Positions 1 through 7,973 of a stretch of 64,000 nt of DNA are shown in pieces. Below the pieces are notes generated by a model that saw only the letters and a program-made list of their open reading frames with translations, did not search any database and was not told the DNA's origin. The DNA is from Brevundimonas sp. MYb52 (lineage in GTDB: Bacteria > Pseudomonadota > Alphaproteobacteria > Caulobacterales > Caulobacteraceae): assembly GCF_002979535.1 (NCBI RefSeq), contig NZ_PCPB01000001.1, positions 496,001-560,000 on the forward strand. Direction: 5' to 3'. The position numbers and the translations under genes are program-made. Numbering within the stretch: the stretch's first letter is position 1; the number at the start of each line of letters is the position of its first letter.

Positions 1-1
1 C

Positions 2-499
2 GTCGGGGCCAAGGAGGTCCGCACGGGCCCCAATCCGATCTGGGTCGAGCTGGAAACCACCCGCATCAATGCTCAGGCCGAGCGCGACTCCCTGGCCGCC
101 CGCCTTACCGTGTTGGACCGCCAGGTCGTGGACCTGCGGGCGCGTCAGGCCCGTCTGACCGAGCTGGAATCGCGCAACGCCACCCTGTCCGGCAATCGCG
201 AGGTCCTGTCGGCCTCGATCCGTGAGTTCCAACTGCGTGAGACCCAGAGCCGCGCCGACAATGAACTGGTCAAGGCAGGCGCAGACAATGTCACGGTGAT
301 CGAACGCGCCCAGCCGCCGTCTCGGGGCAAGAGCATGAAGGCCGTGCTGTTCATCGCCGCCTTCCTGTTCGCGGGGTTCACGGCGCTGTGCGTCGGTCTG
401 GTGCGGGTCTTCCTGCGCAAGGGTTTCTCGATGCCGTCGACCGCCAGTCGCACTCTGCAACTGCCGGTATTGGCCGTCGCGCCGATGAAGCGCGCCTGA
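2..499 (+). CDS. hfsA: Holdfast polysaccharide chain-length protein, 3' part (HfsA-like)
   Basis: This is the C-terminal part of a Wzz/PCP-type inner-membrane protein; the reading frame is open from base 2, so the start lies outside the window. It shows a charged coiled-coil stretch, then a proline-containing motif (ERAQPPSRGKSMK), then one hydrophobic membrane segment (about VLFIAAFLFAGFTALCVGL) and a short basic cytoplasmic tail. That layout is the usual C-terminus of polysaccharide co-polymerases that set chain length during Wzx/Wzy export. The next gene encodes a P-loop partner and the facing operon is hfsEFGH, so HfsA is the natural assignment. The family call is secure; the hfsA name rests on context. 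Confidence 0.8.
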   Translation, partial: VGAKEVRTGPNPIWVELETTRINAQAERDSLAARLTVLDRQVVDLRARQARLTELESRNATLSGNREVLSASIREFQLRETQSRADNELVKAGADNVTVIERAQPPSRGKSMKAVLFIAAFLFAGFTALCVGLVRVFLRKGFSMPSTASRTLQLPVLAVAPMKRA

Positions 500-553
500 T
501 CGCCTAACGGTCATGCTAGGCTGACGGCTTGGAATGAGCGCGTAACCGATTCG

Positions 554-1255
554 ATGGTCGATCTGACGACGGAAATGGCGGGATTGTGGGCGGCGCTGGG
601 GCCAGCGTCGGCTCATCGCGGCCGCGTGATCCAGTTCGTGTCGGCGACCAGCGGCGAGGGGACCTCGACCGTGGCGCGTGAGTTTGCCCGGCTAGCGGCG
701 GTGCGCGCCAGAAAGCCCGTCTGGCTGATTGACGGCGACCTGGCCCAGCAAGGGCAACTGGACGCCATCGCGGCTGAGCCCGAGCGGTTCGGGCGGCTGG
801 CGGCGCCGGTGAAGGCCTCACCCGACGGCTCGGCCTTCTATGCTGTGACGCCGCCCATGCGCGGCCGAGACGGCCTGCCGGTGCCGCCCGCGCGTCTGAT
901 GACTGCGCGCGCCTGTCTGGGCGGACGGTTGTTCGTGACGCGCTTCCATATGGAACTGACCCGCGCGGGCCAACGGGTCGAGCCTCTGGGCGAGGCGCGG
1001 TATTGGGCGGGGCTGCGCCGTCATGCCGACACTGTGGTCATCGACACGCCCGCAGCCGATCGCAGCGATATGGCGATCACCCTGGCGCCCTTTATCGACG
1101 CCACCATACTGGTGGTCGCGGCCGAGACCACGGCGGCTGGCGAACCAGTGGCGCTGCGTGACGAGATCGACGCCGTGGGCGGGCAGATCGCCGGTGTGGT
1201 GATGAACCGCTCGACCTGGTCGCCGCCCGCGATCTTGAAGCGTCTGGCGGGTTAG
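554..1255 (+). CDS. hfsB: P-loop partner of chain-length protein (HfsB-like, CpsD/CapB family)
   Basis: A 233-residue soluble P-loop protein of the CpsD/BY-kinase family, expected to act at the inner membrane with HfsA. The N-terminal loop reads SATSGEGTST (residues 30-39), with Thr37 where bacterial tyrosine kinases have the Walker A lysine. A Walker B-like VVIDTPAA follows near residue 160. No tyrosine-rich C-terminal tail is present. The protein may therefore bind nucleotide weakly or serve as a scaffold; this is inference. The ATG at 554 lies 54 bases after hfsA. The last four bases overlap the end of the convergent glycosyltransferase gene. Confidence 0.75.
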   Translation: MVDLTTEMAGLWAALGPASAHRGRVIQFVSATSGEGTSTVAREFARLAAVRARKPVWLIDGDLAQQGQLDAIAAEPERFGRLAAPVKASPDGSAFYAVTPPMRGRDGLPVPPARLMTARACLGGRLFVTRFHMELTRAGQRVEPLGEARYWAGLRRHADTVVIDTPAADRSDMAITLAPFIDATILVVAAETTAAGEPVALRDEIDAVGGQIAGVVMNRSTWSPPAILKRLAG

Positions 1256-2202
1256 GCCGGCTGTCGATTCAGGCGATCAAGTTCGCGCGCGCCGTAAAAA
1301 TGCGGCTCGAAGCCCTTCATCCAGAAAAGTTTTCCTAGGCCACGTGCGCTGCGATCCAGCATGTCCGCGCGGCGCGGGCTGGCGATCAGCGTCAGGCCTG
1401 CGGCGGCGAATAGCCAGACACCGGCCTGGGCGGCGCCGATGACCATCCAGCGGGCCACCCTAGGCCAGTCGCGGGCGGCGGCGGCGGTCTGGCTCGGGCC
1501 CTGACCATAGGCGAAGGCCCGCGTCAGGGCGTAGCGCAAGGTGGCGCGGTGGGGCGGTGCGAACTCATCGACCCAGGCGTCTGCGGCCCAACCGAAGCGA
1601 CCGCCACGCCCCGCCAGGGCGGCGAACAAGGCGTCGTCCTCGCCGCCTGACTGGTCAGCCGCGAGATTGAAGGGGGCGGCGCCGGGCAGGGCGGTGGCCC
1701 GCACCAGCAAGGAGTTGCCGCAGCCGTACGGGATGTCGATGAGCCGGCTGTCGGGGGGGCCTTCGCGACCGAAGAAGCGTTCCAGATAGGGCGTGGTCCA
1801 GCCGGTTTCATCAGGCACACGACCGCGAATGGGGCCGAAGACGGCGTCGGCGCCGGTCGCTTCCTGGGCGGAGAGCAAGGCGGCGAGCCAGCCGGTCGAG
1901 GCGGCCTCGTCGTCGTCAAGGAAGGCGATCAGGGGCGCGGTCGTGGCCGCCAGGCCTTCATTGCGGGCCGTGGCGACGCCGGGACGTGGGGCGTGACGCC
2001 AGACGACCGGAAGCGAGGCTTCGGCGGCGAGGCGGGTCGTCAACTCGCGGGAACTGGCCTCGGGGTCGTTGTCGACGACGATGATCTCGCGCAGGCGATC
2101 CACGACGCCGACCTGGGCCAAGACTGAGCGCATAGCGCGCTCCAGGCTGTCGGGGCGGCGCAAGGTGGGGATGATGACGGTGACGTCGGCTTGCGCGCTC
2201 AT
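1252..2202 (-). CDS. Family 2 glycosyltransferase in the hfs operon (HfsL-like)
   Basis: A 316-residue GT-A fold glycosyltransferase. It begins with the usual VTVIIPTLRRPDSL strand, has a VVDNDPEASS loop and the metal-binding FLDDDEAA motif near residue 100. A later GGEDDALFAAL segment fits the catalytic-base region. The C-terminal third holds a hydrophobic stretch (about ARWMVIGAAQAGVWLFAAAGL) that may sit at the membrane. It is the last gene of the minus-strand hfs operon, and its ATG overlaps the stop of hfsH by four bases. Caulobacter holdfast synthesis needs GT2 enzymes HfsG, HfsJ and HfsL; by position this could be HfsL, but HfsJ is not excluded, so no symbol is given. Confidence 0.75.
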   Translation of the reverse strand: MSAQADVTVIIPTLRRPDSLERAMRSVLAQVGVVDRLREIIVVDNDPEASSRELTTRLAAEASLPVVWRHAPRPGVATARNEGLAATTAPLIAFLDDDEAASTGWLAALLSAQEATGADAVFGPIRGRVPDETGWTTPYLERFFGREGPPDSRLIDIPYGCGNSLLVRATALPGAAPFNLAADQSGGEDDALFAALAGRGGRFGWAADAWVDEFAPPHRATLRYALTRAFAYGQGPSQTAAAARDWPRVARWMVIGAAQAGVWLFAAAGLTLIASPRRADMLDRSARGLGKLFWMKGFEPHFYGARELDRLNRQPA

Positions 2203-2942
2203 GCGGCCAGAACCTCGCCGACAGTGCGAATGTCGCAGCCAGCCATGCGAGCGTAGTCGATCAGCCGATCAAGCGCATCAGGCGTGCAGCCCCAGGGCGA
2301 CGGGGTTTCGCGCACATCGTGGGTGTAGAGGATCAGCCAGGCCTGCTCGGCCACGGCGCGGTCGATCCAGGCGCGGGCCAGCGCCTCGCCGTCGGGGCCT
2401 TCGATGCCGACGCCGGGCAGTTGATTGCGGTCGCCGCCATCATGGACCAGAGCCTTGTGCACGCCGCGCAGCGAGGCATAGCGGGCGCCCAACTGCTTCT
2501 TGGCGCGGGGCGAAACCTCACCATAGGGGTAGGCGAAATGAAGCGGGGCGGCTCCGAGGCCTCGCAGGGCGAGGTCGTTGGCGTCCAGATCCGCTTCCAG
2601 ATCAGCCGGCGCGGTGCGGTGGCAATCGACGTGGTCGAGCGTGTGACCGGCGACCTCATGCCCCTGATGGATCAGGGTGCTGATTTCGGCGGCGTTGGCG
2701 AAACGCCCCATGTGGCCGGCCTGTCCGAACAGGCCGGCGCATACGTAGAATGTGCCGCGCGCGCCGTGCTTCTCCAGCGCCTGAGCCCCCGCATGGGCGG
2801 CGCTGGCGGGAATATCGTCGAAGGTGAAGCTGACGATGGGGCGCTTCAGCTCGAGCCGCGCCGGACGCCGATGAGTCAGACGCGCGAACCGGCGACGCAG
2901 CTTGCCCCTCAGGCTGACATCCGGGGTGTAGGGTTGGATCAT
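2199..2942 (-). CDS. hfsH: Polysaccharide deacetylase (HfsH-like)
   Basis: A 247-residue NodB-domain deacetylase, expected to remove N-acetyl groups from the holdfast sugar, which governs adhesion in Caulobacter. Visible motifs are SFTFDDIPAS with the catalytic and metal aspartates, HEVAGHTLDHVDC with the two metal-binding histidines, and YPYGEVSPRAKK for the substrate groove. There is no signal peptide, which fits a cytoplasmic enzyme acting before export. ATGA overlaps join it to hfsG upstream and to the glycosyltransferase downstream. The fold is clear; the hfsH name follows from order and neighbours. Confidence 0.82.
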   Translation of the reverse strand: MIQPYTPDVSLRGKLRRRFARLTHRRPARLELKRPIVSFTFDDIPASAAHAGAQALEKHGARGTFYVCAGLFGQAGHMGRFANAAEISTLIHQGHEVAGHTLDHVDCHRTAPADLEADLDANDLALRGLGAAPLHFAYPYGEVSPRAKKQLGARYASLRGVHKALVHDGGDRNQLPGVGIEGPDGEALARAWIDRAVAEQAWLILYTHDVRETPSPWGCTPDALDRLIDYARMAGCDIRTVGEVLAA

Positions 2943-3871
2943 ATCGCCTCCGCATAGAGGGCGACGCGGTAGAGCCGCAGGCTGAAGGCGCGAAGGCCGA
3001 CCGGCAGGATGGAGGTGCGCGCCGCCTGCCGGAACAGGGGGCGGATCGTCTTCAATCCCGGCACGGCCTGAAGCCGCCGCGCGACGCGATAACTGGGATA
3101 GGCGGCGACGAAATCGGGGTGCTTGGCTACAACGCGGGCGAAATTAGGCGCTGACTGCTCGTATTTGGCGGCCAGGGTTTCCACGGTGTCCAGGCCCATA
3201 TGTGTGGCGGGGTTGTCGATATGCTCGACCTGGAACCGGCGCGAGACGCGCATGGCCCATTCGACGTCTTCCCAGCCCCAGCCGCTGAAGCCAGGGTCGA
3301 AAGCCTCGGCCTCGAAGACGTCGCGGCGGACCAGAAGGTTCGAGGTGAAGACGTATTTCTCGGGCTGCAGGGCGCGCTGGTCGGCGGCGATGCAGTCAGA
3401 TCGGGCCGCCATGCTGCGATGAACCGCGAAGCGGGCGTCGTCGGGGGCTTGCAGCAAGGAAAACCCGCCGAAGGCTACGGCCGTTTCGCCCGCGCGGGCC
3501 AGGTCGGCCCAGGTTTGCACGAACCGATCGTGGTCCGGGCGCATGTCGCTGTCGAGGAACAGCAGGCTGGAGCCTCGCGCCGCGGTCGCCAACCGGTTAC
3601 GCCCGATGGAGCGGCCCTCGTTGCGGGACAGGGAGATCAGGCGGATCGGCAGGGCGCTGGCGTTGATCCGGGCGATCAGCCGGGCGGTCAAGGCTGCGTC
3701 GCCGGTGCCGTCGTCCAGCAGGATCGCCTCGGCGGCGCCGTTCAACCCATCGGCTTCACGTTCGAGGAGGGCGATCAGGGCGTCGGGATCATCGCGCAGG
3801 AAGGGGATAAGCACCGACAGGGCCGGGCGGGCGGCGCTCCACGCCGGGTTGTCGTGAATGGCGGCGGTCAT
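2939..3871 (-). CDS. hfsG: Holdfast glycosyltransferase, GT2 family (HfsG-like)
   Basis: A 310-residue GT2 enzyme that should add a sugar to the lipid-linked holdfast repeat unit on the cytoplasmic face. Features include LSVLIPFLRDDPDALIALL at the N-terminus, a LLDDGTGD loop, the SLSRNEGRSIGRNRL helix typical of GT2, the LFLDSDMRPD metal site near residue 120, and FSGWGWEDVEWAMR near residue 215 carrying the acidic catalytic pair. The start overlaps the flippase stop by four bases (ATGA), so translation is probably coupled. It matches HfsG in operon position between hfsF and hfsH. Confidence 0.8.
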   Translation of the reverse strand: MTAAIHDNPAWSAARPALSVLIPFLRDDPDALIALLEREADGLNGAAEAILLDDGTGDAALTARLIARINASALPIRLISLSRNEGRSIGRNRLATAARGSSLLFLDSDMRPDHDRFVQTWADLARAGETAVAFGGFSLLQAPDDARFAVHRSMAARSDCIAADQRALQPEKYVFTSNLLVRRDVFEAEAFDPGFSGWGWEDVEWAMRVSRRFQVEHIDNPATHMGLDTVETLAAKYEQSAPNFARVVAKHPDFVAAYPSYRVARRLQAVPGLKTIRPLFRQAARTSILPVGLRAFSLRLYRVALYAEAI

Positions 3872-5319
3872 GCGGCGGCCTTTCGTGCCTGGATGGCGCG
3901 GAACAGCCGCTGAGCCAGTTCGCGCACGCCGCCCGCGTTCAGAGCGAAGGCGCAGACGCCATAGACGGTCGCGCCGACCGAAGCGTCCAGCATCAGCTCA
4001 GGGAAGCCGCCGATGGGCGGCAGGAACCAGACGGCCAGCGCCATGACCCCGCAGCACAGAGCGCACTGACCCAGGGTGCTCCAGGGTGTCGGCAGGGGCA
4101 GGATGCGACGCCCCATGGCCCAGGATGCGACCAGGCCGATGGCGAAGCTGGCGGCGGTCGCCCAGGCGGCGCCCAGAACGCCAAAGGACGGGATCAGGAT
4201 GATGTTGAGCAGGACGTTCGAGATCGCCGGCACGCTCATGGCCGCCAGCAGCCAACCCGTGCGGCGCCCCAGGGTGAAGGCCTGATGGAAGTAATAGACC
4301 GTCATGCCGGCTAGCAATGACGACAGGGCGATCCATGGCGTGACTAGGGTAGCGGCGTCCCGTAGGTCTTCGCCGATCATGAACTCCGACAGAGGGCGGG
4401 CGACCAGAGCCACGCCGACAGCCGCCGGCAGACCGATCAGGATCAGGGTCGAGGCCTGTTCGCGCGCTGCGGCCTGAAGTTGCTCGCGTCCGCCGCGCTC
4501 GAGCGCCATAACCAGGGCGGGTGTGCCGGCAGTTCCCAGCCAGATGAACAGGACATCGAGGGTTCGATTGGCGATGCTGTAGCCTGCGTGATAGGCGCCG
4601 ACCGCCGCCTCATCCATGAACATAGCCAGCAGGAAACGGTCCGTTGAGGCCAGCACCAGGGCGAGACCCAGGGAGGCGGCGATAGGGTAGCCATAGACGG
4701 CGTAGCTCTTCAGCCGTTCGCGATCCACGACGCCGCTGCGCGCCTCGCGCAGTTCGCCGGGCAGGATGAAGGGCAGGGCGAACAGGGGAGCGATCAGCAG
4801 CCCTGCCAGCGGCGAAGACGCGCCCCCGCCCGAGAGGGCGAAGGCGGCGCCGACGCCGAAGCCGGCCAAGGTATTCCAGATGTCGAGGCTGGCGGCCTTG
4901 CGCACCTCGCCCGCCGCCCGATAGCGCTCCTGCGCCAGCTTGGTCAGGCAACGAACTGGTATCCCAAGCAGAGCCACGCCTATGGGCAGCCGGAAGCTGT
5001 CTGGCATGGGCCACAACCAGACCACCAGTCCCGCCAGCGGCAGGAACAGGGCGGTCATGATGAAGGCGGTGCGATAGAGGCTGGCGAAGTGACTGGCCAT
5101 GTCGGCGCCGTCGCGCTGGGCGGCCCAGAAGCGCGCCATGGCGGCTTCCAGCCAACTAAAGGTCGCCACATGCGCCAGGGTCATGACCGAGAAGGCCAGG
5201 GCGTAGCGGCCGAAGTCCTCGGCGCTGAGCAGGCGCGTATAGACGATGACCGCCAGGAAGCCGACGACGCCCTGAATGATGTTGGCGGGCAGATAGCCCA
5301 GCACCCCACGCCAGAACAT
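3868..5319 (-). CDS. hfsF: Polysaccharide flippase, MOP superfamily (HfsF-like)
   Basis: A 483-residue polytopic membrane protein of the Wzx/MATE-like class with about twelve to fourteen hydrophobic helices spread along its length. It opens with WRGVLGYLPANIIQGVVGFL and a conserved-looking YTRLLSAEDFGRYAL segment, as in O-antigen and exopolysaccharide flippases. It would move the lipid-linked holdfast repeat unit to the periplasm. The start codon shares one base with the end of hfsE, and the stop overlaps hfsG. The short basic C-terminus ends at residue 483, normal for the family. Confidence 0.82.
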   Translation of the reverse strand: MFWRGVLGYLPANIIQGVVGFLAVIVYTRLLSAEDFGRYALAFSVMTLAHVATFSWLEAAMARFWAAQRDGADMASHFASLYRTAFIMTALFLPLAGLVVWLWPMPDSFRLPIGVALLGIPVRCLTKLAQERYRAAGEVRKAASLDIWNTLAGFGVGAAFALSGGGASSPLAGLLIAPLFALPFILPGELREARSGVVDRERLKSYAVYGYPIAASLGLALVLASTDRFLLAMFMDEAAVGAYHAGYSIANRTLDVLFIWLGTAGTPALVMALERGGREQLQAAAREQASTLILIGLPAAVGVALVARPLSEFMIGEDLRDAATLVTPWIALSSLLAGMTVYYFHQAFTLGRRTGWLLAAMSVPAISNVLLNIILIPSFGVLGAAWATAASFAIGLVASWAMGRRILPLPTPWSTLGQCALCCGVMALAVWFLPPIGGFPELMLDASVGATVYGVCAFALNAGGVRELAQRLFRAIQARKAAA

Positions 5320-6875
5320 CAGCGCACCGACATCCGGTCGCCGAGTAGGACGGGGATGGTCACAGCGATGATCCAGAGGTCCAGCCAGAAGGACTGGTGC
5401 TCGATATAGTCGATGTCCAGTTGGACGCGGCGACGCACCTCAGGCGCGGTATGCATGGGGCCGCGAGACCCCTTGATCGCCGCCCAGCCGGTCATGCCGG
5501 GCTTGATCCGGTGACGGTGGGCGTAATCAGCGACCAGTCGCGCCGACTCGATCTCGCCGGTCTTCATGCCGATGGCGTGCGGGCGAGGGCCGACCAGCGA
5601 CATTTCGCCTCGCAGCACGTTCAGAAGCTGCGGCAGTTCGTCCAGGCTGGTCGCGCGCAGGAAGCGGCCGATCCGGGTGATGCGGTCGTCGTCCGCCGTC
5701 ACCTGGCGGCTGGCCGTGGCGTCGGCGTCGGCGTGACGCATGGTGCGGAACTTCCACACCACGATTTCTTCCTGATTGAAGCCGTGACGACGTTGCCGGA
5801 ACATGGCGGGGCCGGGGCTGTCGAAGCGCACAAGCAAGCCGATGAGGAGCAGCAGGGGCGACAGCAGAATCAGACCGACAGACGCTAGAACCATGTCCTG
5901 GAGGCGTTTGTTGAAAGCGCGACGTTCAGGATCGACCGGGCCTTCCAGGGGGGCCATCGGGGATTGCGCCAGCTTCTCCAGCGCGGCGTTGCGCTGCTCG
6001 GCGGTCTTGGGATCGACCAGCAGGGTCAGGCGGATGGGCAAGGCGTTCAGGCGGGCGGTCAGGTCGCGCACGCGCGCCTCGGCCTTGGGGTCGATCGCCA
6101 GGACGATCTGGTCGATATAGGGGGTCAGCCGATGGTTCAGCAGGGCGTTGGCCTCACCCAGCACCGGCACGCCCTCGACCGCATCGGGCGAGCGCGCCAG
6201 GCGATCATCGAAGACGCCGAGGACATTGAGATCACGGCGCTGCAGCGCCTCCCGGATCAGGCGCTCGGCATGACGGGTGGCGCCGACGACGGCGATGTTG
6301 GGAGTCAGCGCGCCTTTGCGCCGCCAATCGGCGACCAGCAGGCTCCATACGGCGTGCAGGGCCAGCATCAGGCTCAGCAGGCCCAGGCTCCAGCGGCCAT
6401 ACTCGGCCCAGGGAGCCAGTTCGCCATGCAGGACCAAGCCTGTCGCGAAGGTCGCGGCGACCCCGCAAGCGACAACAGCGGCGACCGACGCCAGATGCGA
6501 CAAGATGCCGTGGCTCTTGTCGAACCGGTATAGGCCCAGGGATCGGAGCAGGCCAAGCACAGCTACGGCGCCGAGCACCAACGGCGCAGCGTCCGCCAGT
6601 CGGGCCGACAGGAGCGCACCACCGGACACATGGGCGACGCCGACAGCTGTGGCGGCGAACAGGCCAACGATGTCCAGCCCACGGAAATAGAAGACGCGCA
6701 GGCGGGTCGCGTTGCGCTGACGGGTGTTCAGCCAGACGTCCGGCCGGAACGGACCGCGCCGCGCCCGGCCGGGCGCGGCGTGCGAATCACGCGCCACAGC
6801 GGCCGAATCGCGCGTCTGGCGCGTTCTGGCGCTGGGCGCGTCCGCTGCGGGAAGGAGGGTGTCGGCCGGCGGCAT
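5319..6875 (-). CDS. hfsE: Polyprenyl glycosylphosphotransferase initiating holdfast synthesis (HfsE-like)
   Basis: A 518-residue PHPT enzyme that transfers the first sugar phosphate to undecaprenyl phosphate. The first 60 residues are polar and low in complexity, followed by about four to five membrane helices (residues 65-190). A Rossmann-like middle part starts at [15 protein letters not shown]. The C-terminal catalytic domain carries [47 protein letters not shown] and GPRPHA, all hallmarks of the family. It is the first gene of the five-gene operon. The start may lie further in, since the extreme N-terminus is unusual, but no better start is obvious. Confidence 0.85.
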   Translation of the reverse strand: MPPADTLLPAADAPSARTRQTRDSAAVARDSHAAPGRARRGPFRPDVWLNTRQRNATRLRVFYFRGLDIVGLFAATAVGVAHVSGGALLSARLADAAPLVLGAVAVLGLLRSLGLYRFDKSHGILSHLASVAAVVACGVAATFATGLVLHGELAPWAEYGRWSLGLLSLMLALHAVWSLLVADWRRKGALTPNIAVVGATRHAERLIREALQRRDLNVLGVFDDRLARSPDAVEGVPVLGEANALLNHRLTPYIDQIVLAIDPKAEARVRDLTARLNALPIRLTLLVDPKTAEQRNAALEKLAQSPMAPLEGPVDPERRAFNKRLQDMVLASVGLILLSPLLLLIGLLVRFDSPGPAMFRQRRHGFNQEEIVVWKFRTMRHADADATASRQVTADDDRITRIGRFLRATSLDELPQLLNVLRGEMSLVGPRPHAIGMKTGEIESARLVADYAHRHRIKPGMTGWAAIKGSRGPMHTAPEVRRRVQLDIDYIEHQSFWLDLWIIAVTIPVLLGDRMSVR

Positions 6876-7011
6876 GAGACGAACGTTGTGATCCTACACG
6901 AAGATTAGGGGCTATTTCCTTGCACGGCGGGTGTCTATCCCCCGTTAACGTGATTGATTGCGCTTAGCTTGTTGCGCGCCATCAAATGACGGGCTATCCA
7001 CGCCGCCTGCC

Positions 7012-7103
7012 GGAGACGTGGCCGAGTGGCTGAAGGCAACGGTTTGCTAAATCGTCGTACCCTGTAAGGGGTACCGAGGGTTCGAATCCCTCCGTCTCCG
7101 CCA
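7012..7103 (+). tRNA. tRNA-Ser (anticodon GCT)
   Basis: A complete class II tRNA with a 7-bp acceptor stem (GGAGACG pairing with CGTCTCC), discriminator G and encoded CCA. The anticodon stem ACGGT/ATCGT holds the loop TTGCTAA, giving anticodon GCT, which reads AGC and AGT. A long variable arm (ACCCTGTAAGGGGT) and a GGTTCGAATCC T arm confirm serine identity. It stands alone between hfsE and a small lipoprotein gene. Confidence 0.97.
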
Positions 7104-7124
7104 GAAACCCCGCCTCGGGGTTTC
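7104..7124 (+). terminator. Hairpin just after tRNA-Ser
   Basis: A perfect 8-bp stem, GAAACCCC pairing with GGGGTTTC around a five-base loop, begins one base after the tRNA CCA. There is no clear T-run after it, so it could end the transcript or mark the tRNA 3' processing region. Confidence 0.55.
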
Positions 7125-7247
7125 AGCAACCCCTTCAAGCAAACTCGGAATATCGGACTTCTTGCGGCGGCTCGGTTTAAGGCTGCGAAAGCGTCCGTGA
7201 CGGTTCGTCCGACGATGTTAGGGTCAGGCGCCGTTGGAGGAGGTCTG

Positions 7248-7463
7248 ATGCCCTGTCGCGCCCTGAAGATCCTGACTGTCCTTGCTGCCTGCGCCATGGT
7301 TTCGGGCTGTTATTCCTGCTCGCTCAATGGCGGATGGGAGGGACAGTTGAATCCGTTCTGCGTCGAGGCGGGCTCTCTGGTTGAGCCGACTGCACTGCCG
7401 GACAGCGTGGGAGGCGCGTCAGGTGAGATGGGCCGGGTTCGGGCGCGTCGAGCTGCGGTCTGA
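7248..7463 (+). CDS. Small predicted lipoprotein of unknown function
   Basis: A 71-residue protein. The chosen ATG at 7248 follows a strong GGAGGAGG ribosome site and gives a short signal peptide (MPCRALKILTVLAACAMVSG) ending at a lipobox VSGC. The first residues of the mature part are CYSCSLNGGWEG. An upstream in-frame start would place charged and glycine-rich residues before the signal and is not favoured. The rest is short and polar and I do not recognise a domain. It most likely sits in the envelope as a lipid-anchored protein. Confidence 0.55.
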   Translation: MPCRALKILTVLAACAMVSGCYSCSLNGGWEGQLNPFCVEAGSLVEPTALPDSVGGASGEMGRVRARRAAV

Positions 7464-7474
7464 AGCCGGACGTA

Positions 7475-7687
7475 TCAAACTTTGGATTTTGGTCGGCTTG
7501 CCGGCCGTGCGTCGACTGGGGCGGCTGAGGTGTCCTGAGGCTGGGCCAGGTCTCTAGCCGAGACCCCGTTCTGACGCAGGATGCGGCGGGCGATGTCCGG
7601 CGCGCCGATCAGGGGCATGGGCTGGCCGAAGGTCTCGCGCCACAGGCGGTTCAGGTGGGCGTCGTCAGGGGACAACTGGGGTTTCAT
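7475..7687 (-). CDS. Small hypothetical protein
   Basis: A 70-residue protein with no membrane segment. The N-terminal half looks folded (LNRLWRETFGQPMPLIGAPDIARRILRQNG) and the C-terminal 25 residues are rich in alanine, proline and basic residues, so probably disordered. A GAGG-like ribosome site precedes the ATG. It converges with the lipoprotein gene, leaving eleven bases between stops. I do not recognise the family. Confidence 0.5.
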   Translation of the reverse strand: MKPQLSPDDAHLNRLWRETFGQPMPLIGAPDIARRILRQNGVSARDLAQPQDTSAAPVDARPASRPKSKV

Positions 7688-7811
7688 GGCGGCCTCGCGT
7701 CGGAGTTGCGCGGCATCCTAGACAGGGTGGAGGGCTCGCCGTCGTAAATGCCTGTAAAATCGCCAATCGTGGGTCGTTCTGTCGCGCCTTGTGGTTATTT
7801 TTTGGCTGAAT

Positions 7812-7831
7812 ATTTCGAAAATGTCCGAAAT
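7812..7831. promoter_or_regulatory. Inverted repeat upstream of amtB
   Basis: ATTTCG and CGAAAT flank an eight-base spacer in the AT-rich region 143 bases before amtB. A dyad of this shape could be an operator. No regulator is assigned. Confidence 0.35.
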
Positions 7832-7939
7832 TTTCCCTGTCTCGTTTCTGCTTGGCGTCGAAAAGTGGTGACTTACGGGTTAAAAATTCTCTGGGTGCTG
7901 CATTTTTGCCCTTGTCGATTTTGCGGATGCGATAAACAG

Positions 7940-7953
7940 TTCGCAACTGCGAA
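7940..7953. promoter_or_regulatory. Perfect palindrome just upstream of amtB
   Basis: TTCGCAACTGCGAA is a 6-2-6 inverted repeat ending 20 bases before the amtB ATG, so it falls in the leader or core promoter. It could bind a repressor or form a small RNA hairpin. The same two half-site sequences do not occur at the other dyad in this region. Confidence 0.4.
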
Positions 7954-7973
7954 ACGCATGAGGGGATACGCGC

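Noticed and set aside
6935-7297. Minus-strand frame of 120 codons across tRNA-Ser
   Set aside because: It runs through a complete tRNA gene and its hairpin, has no ribosome site and no recognisable domain.
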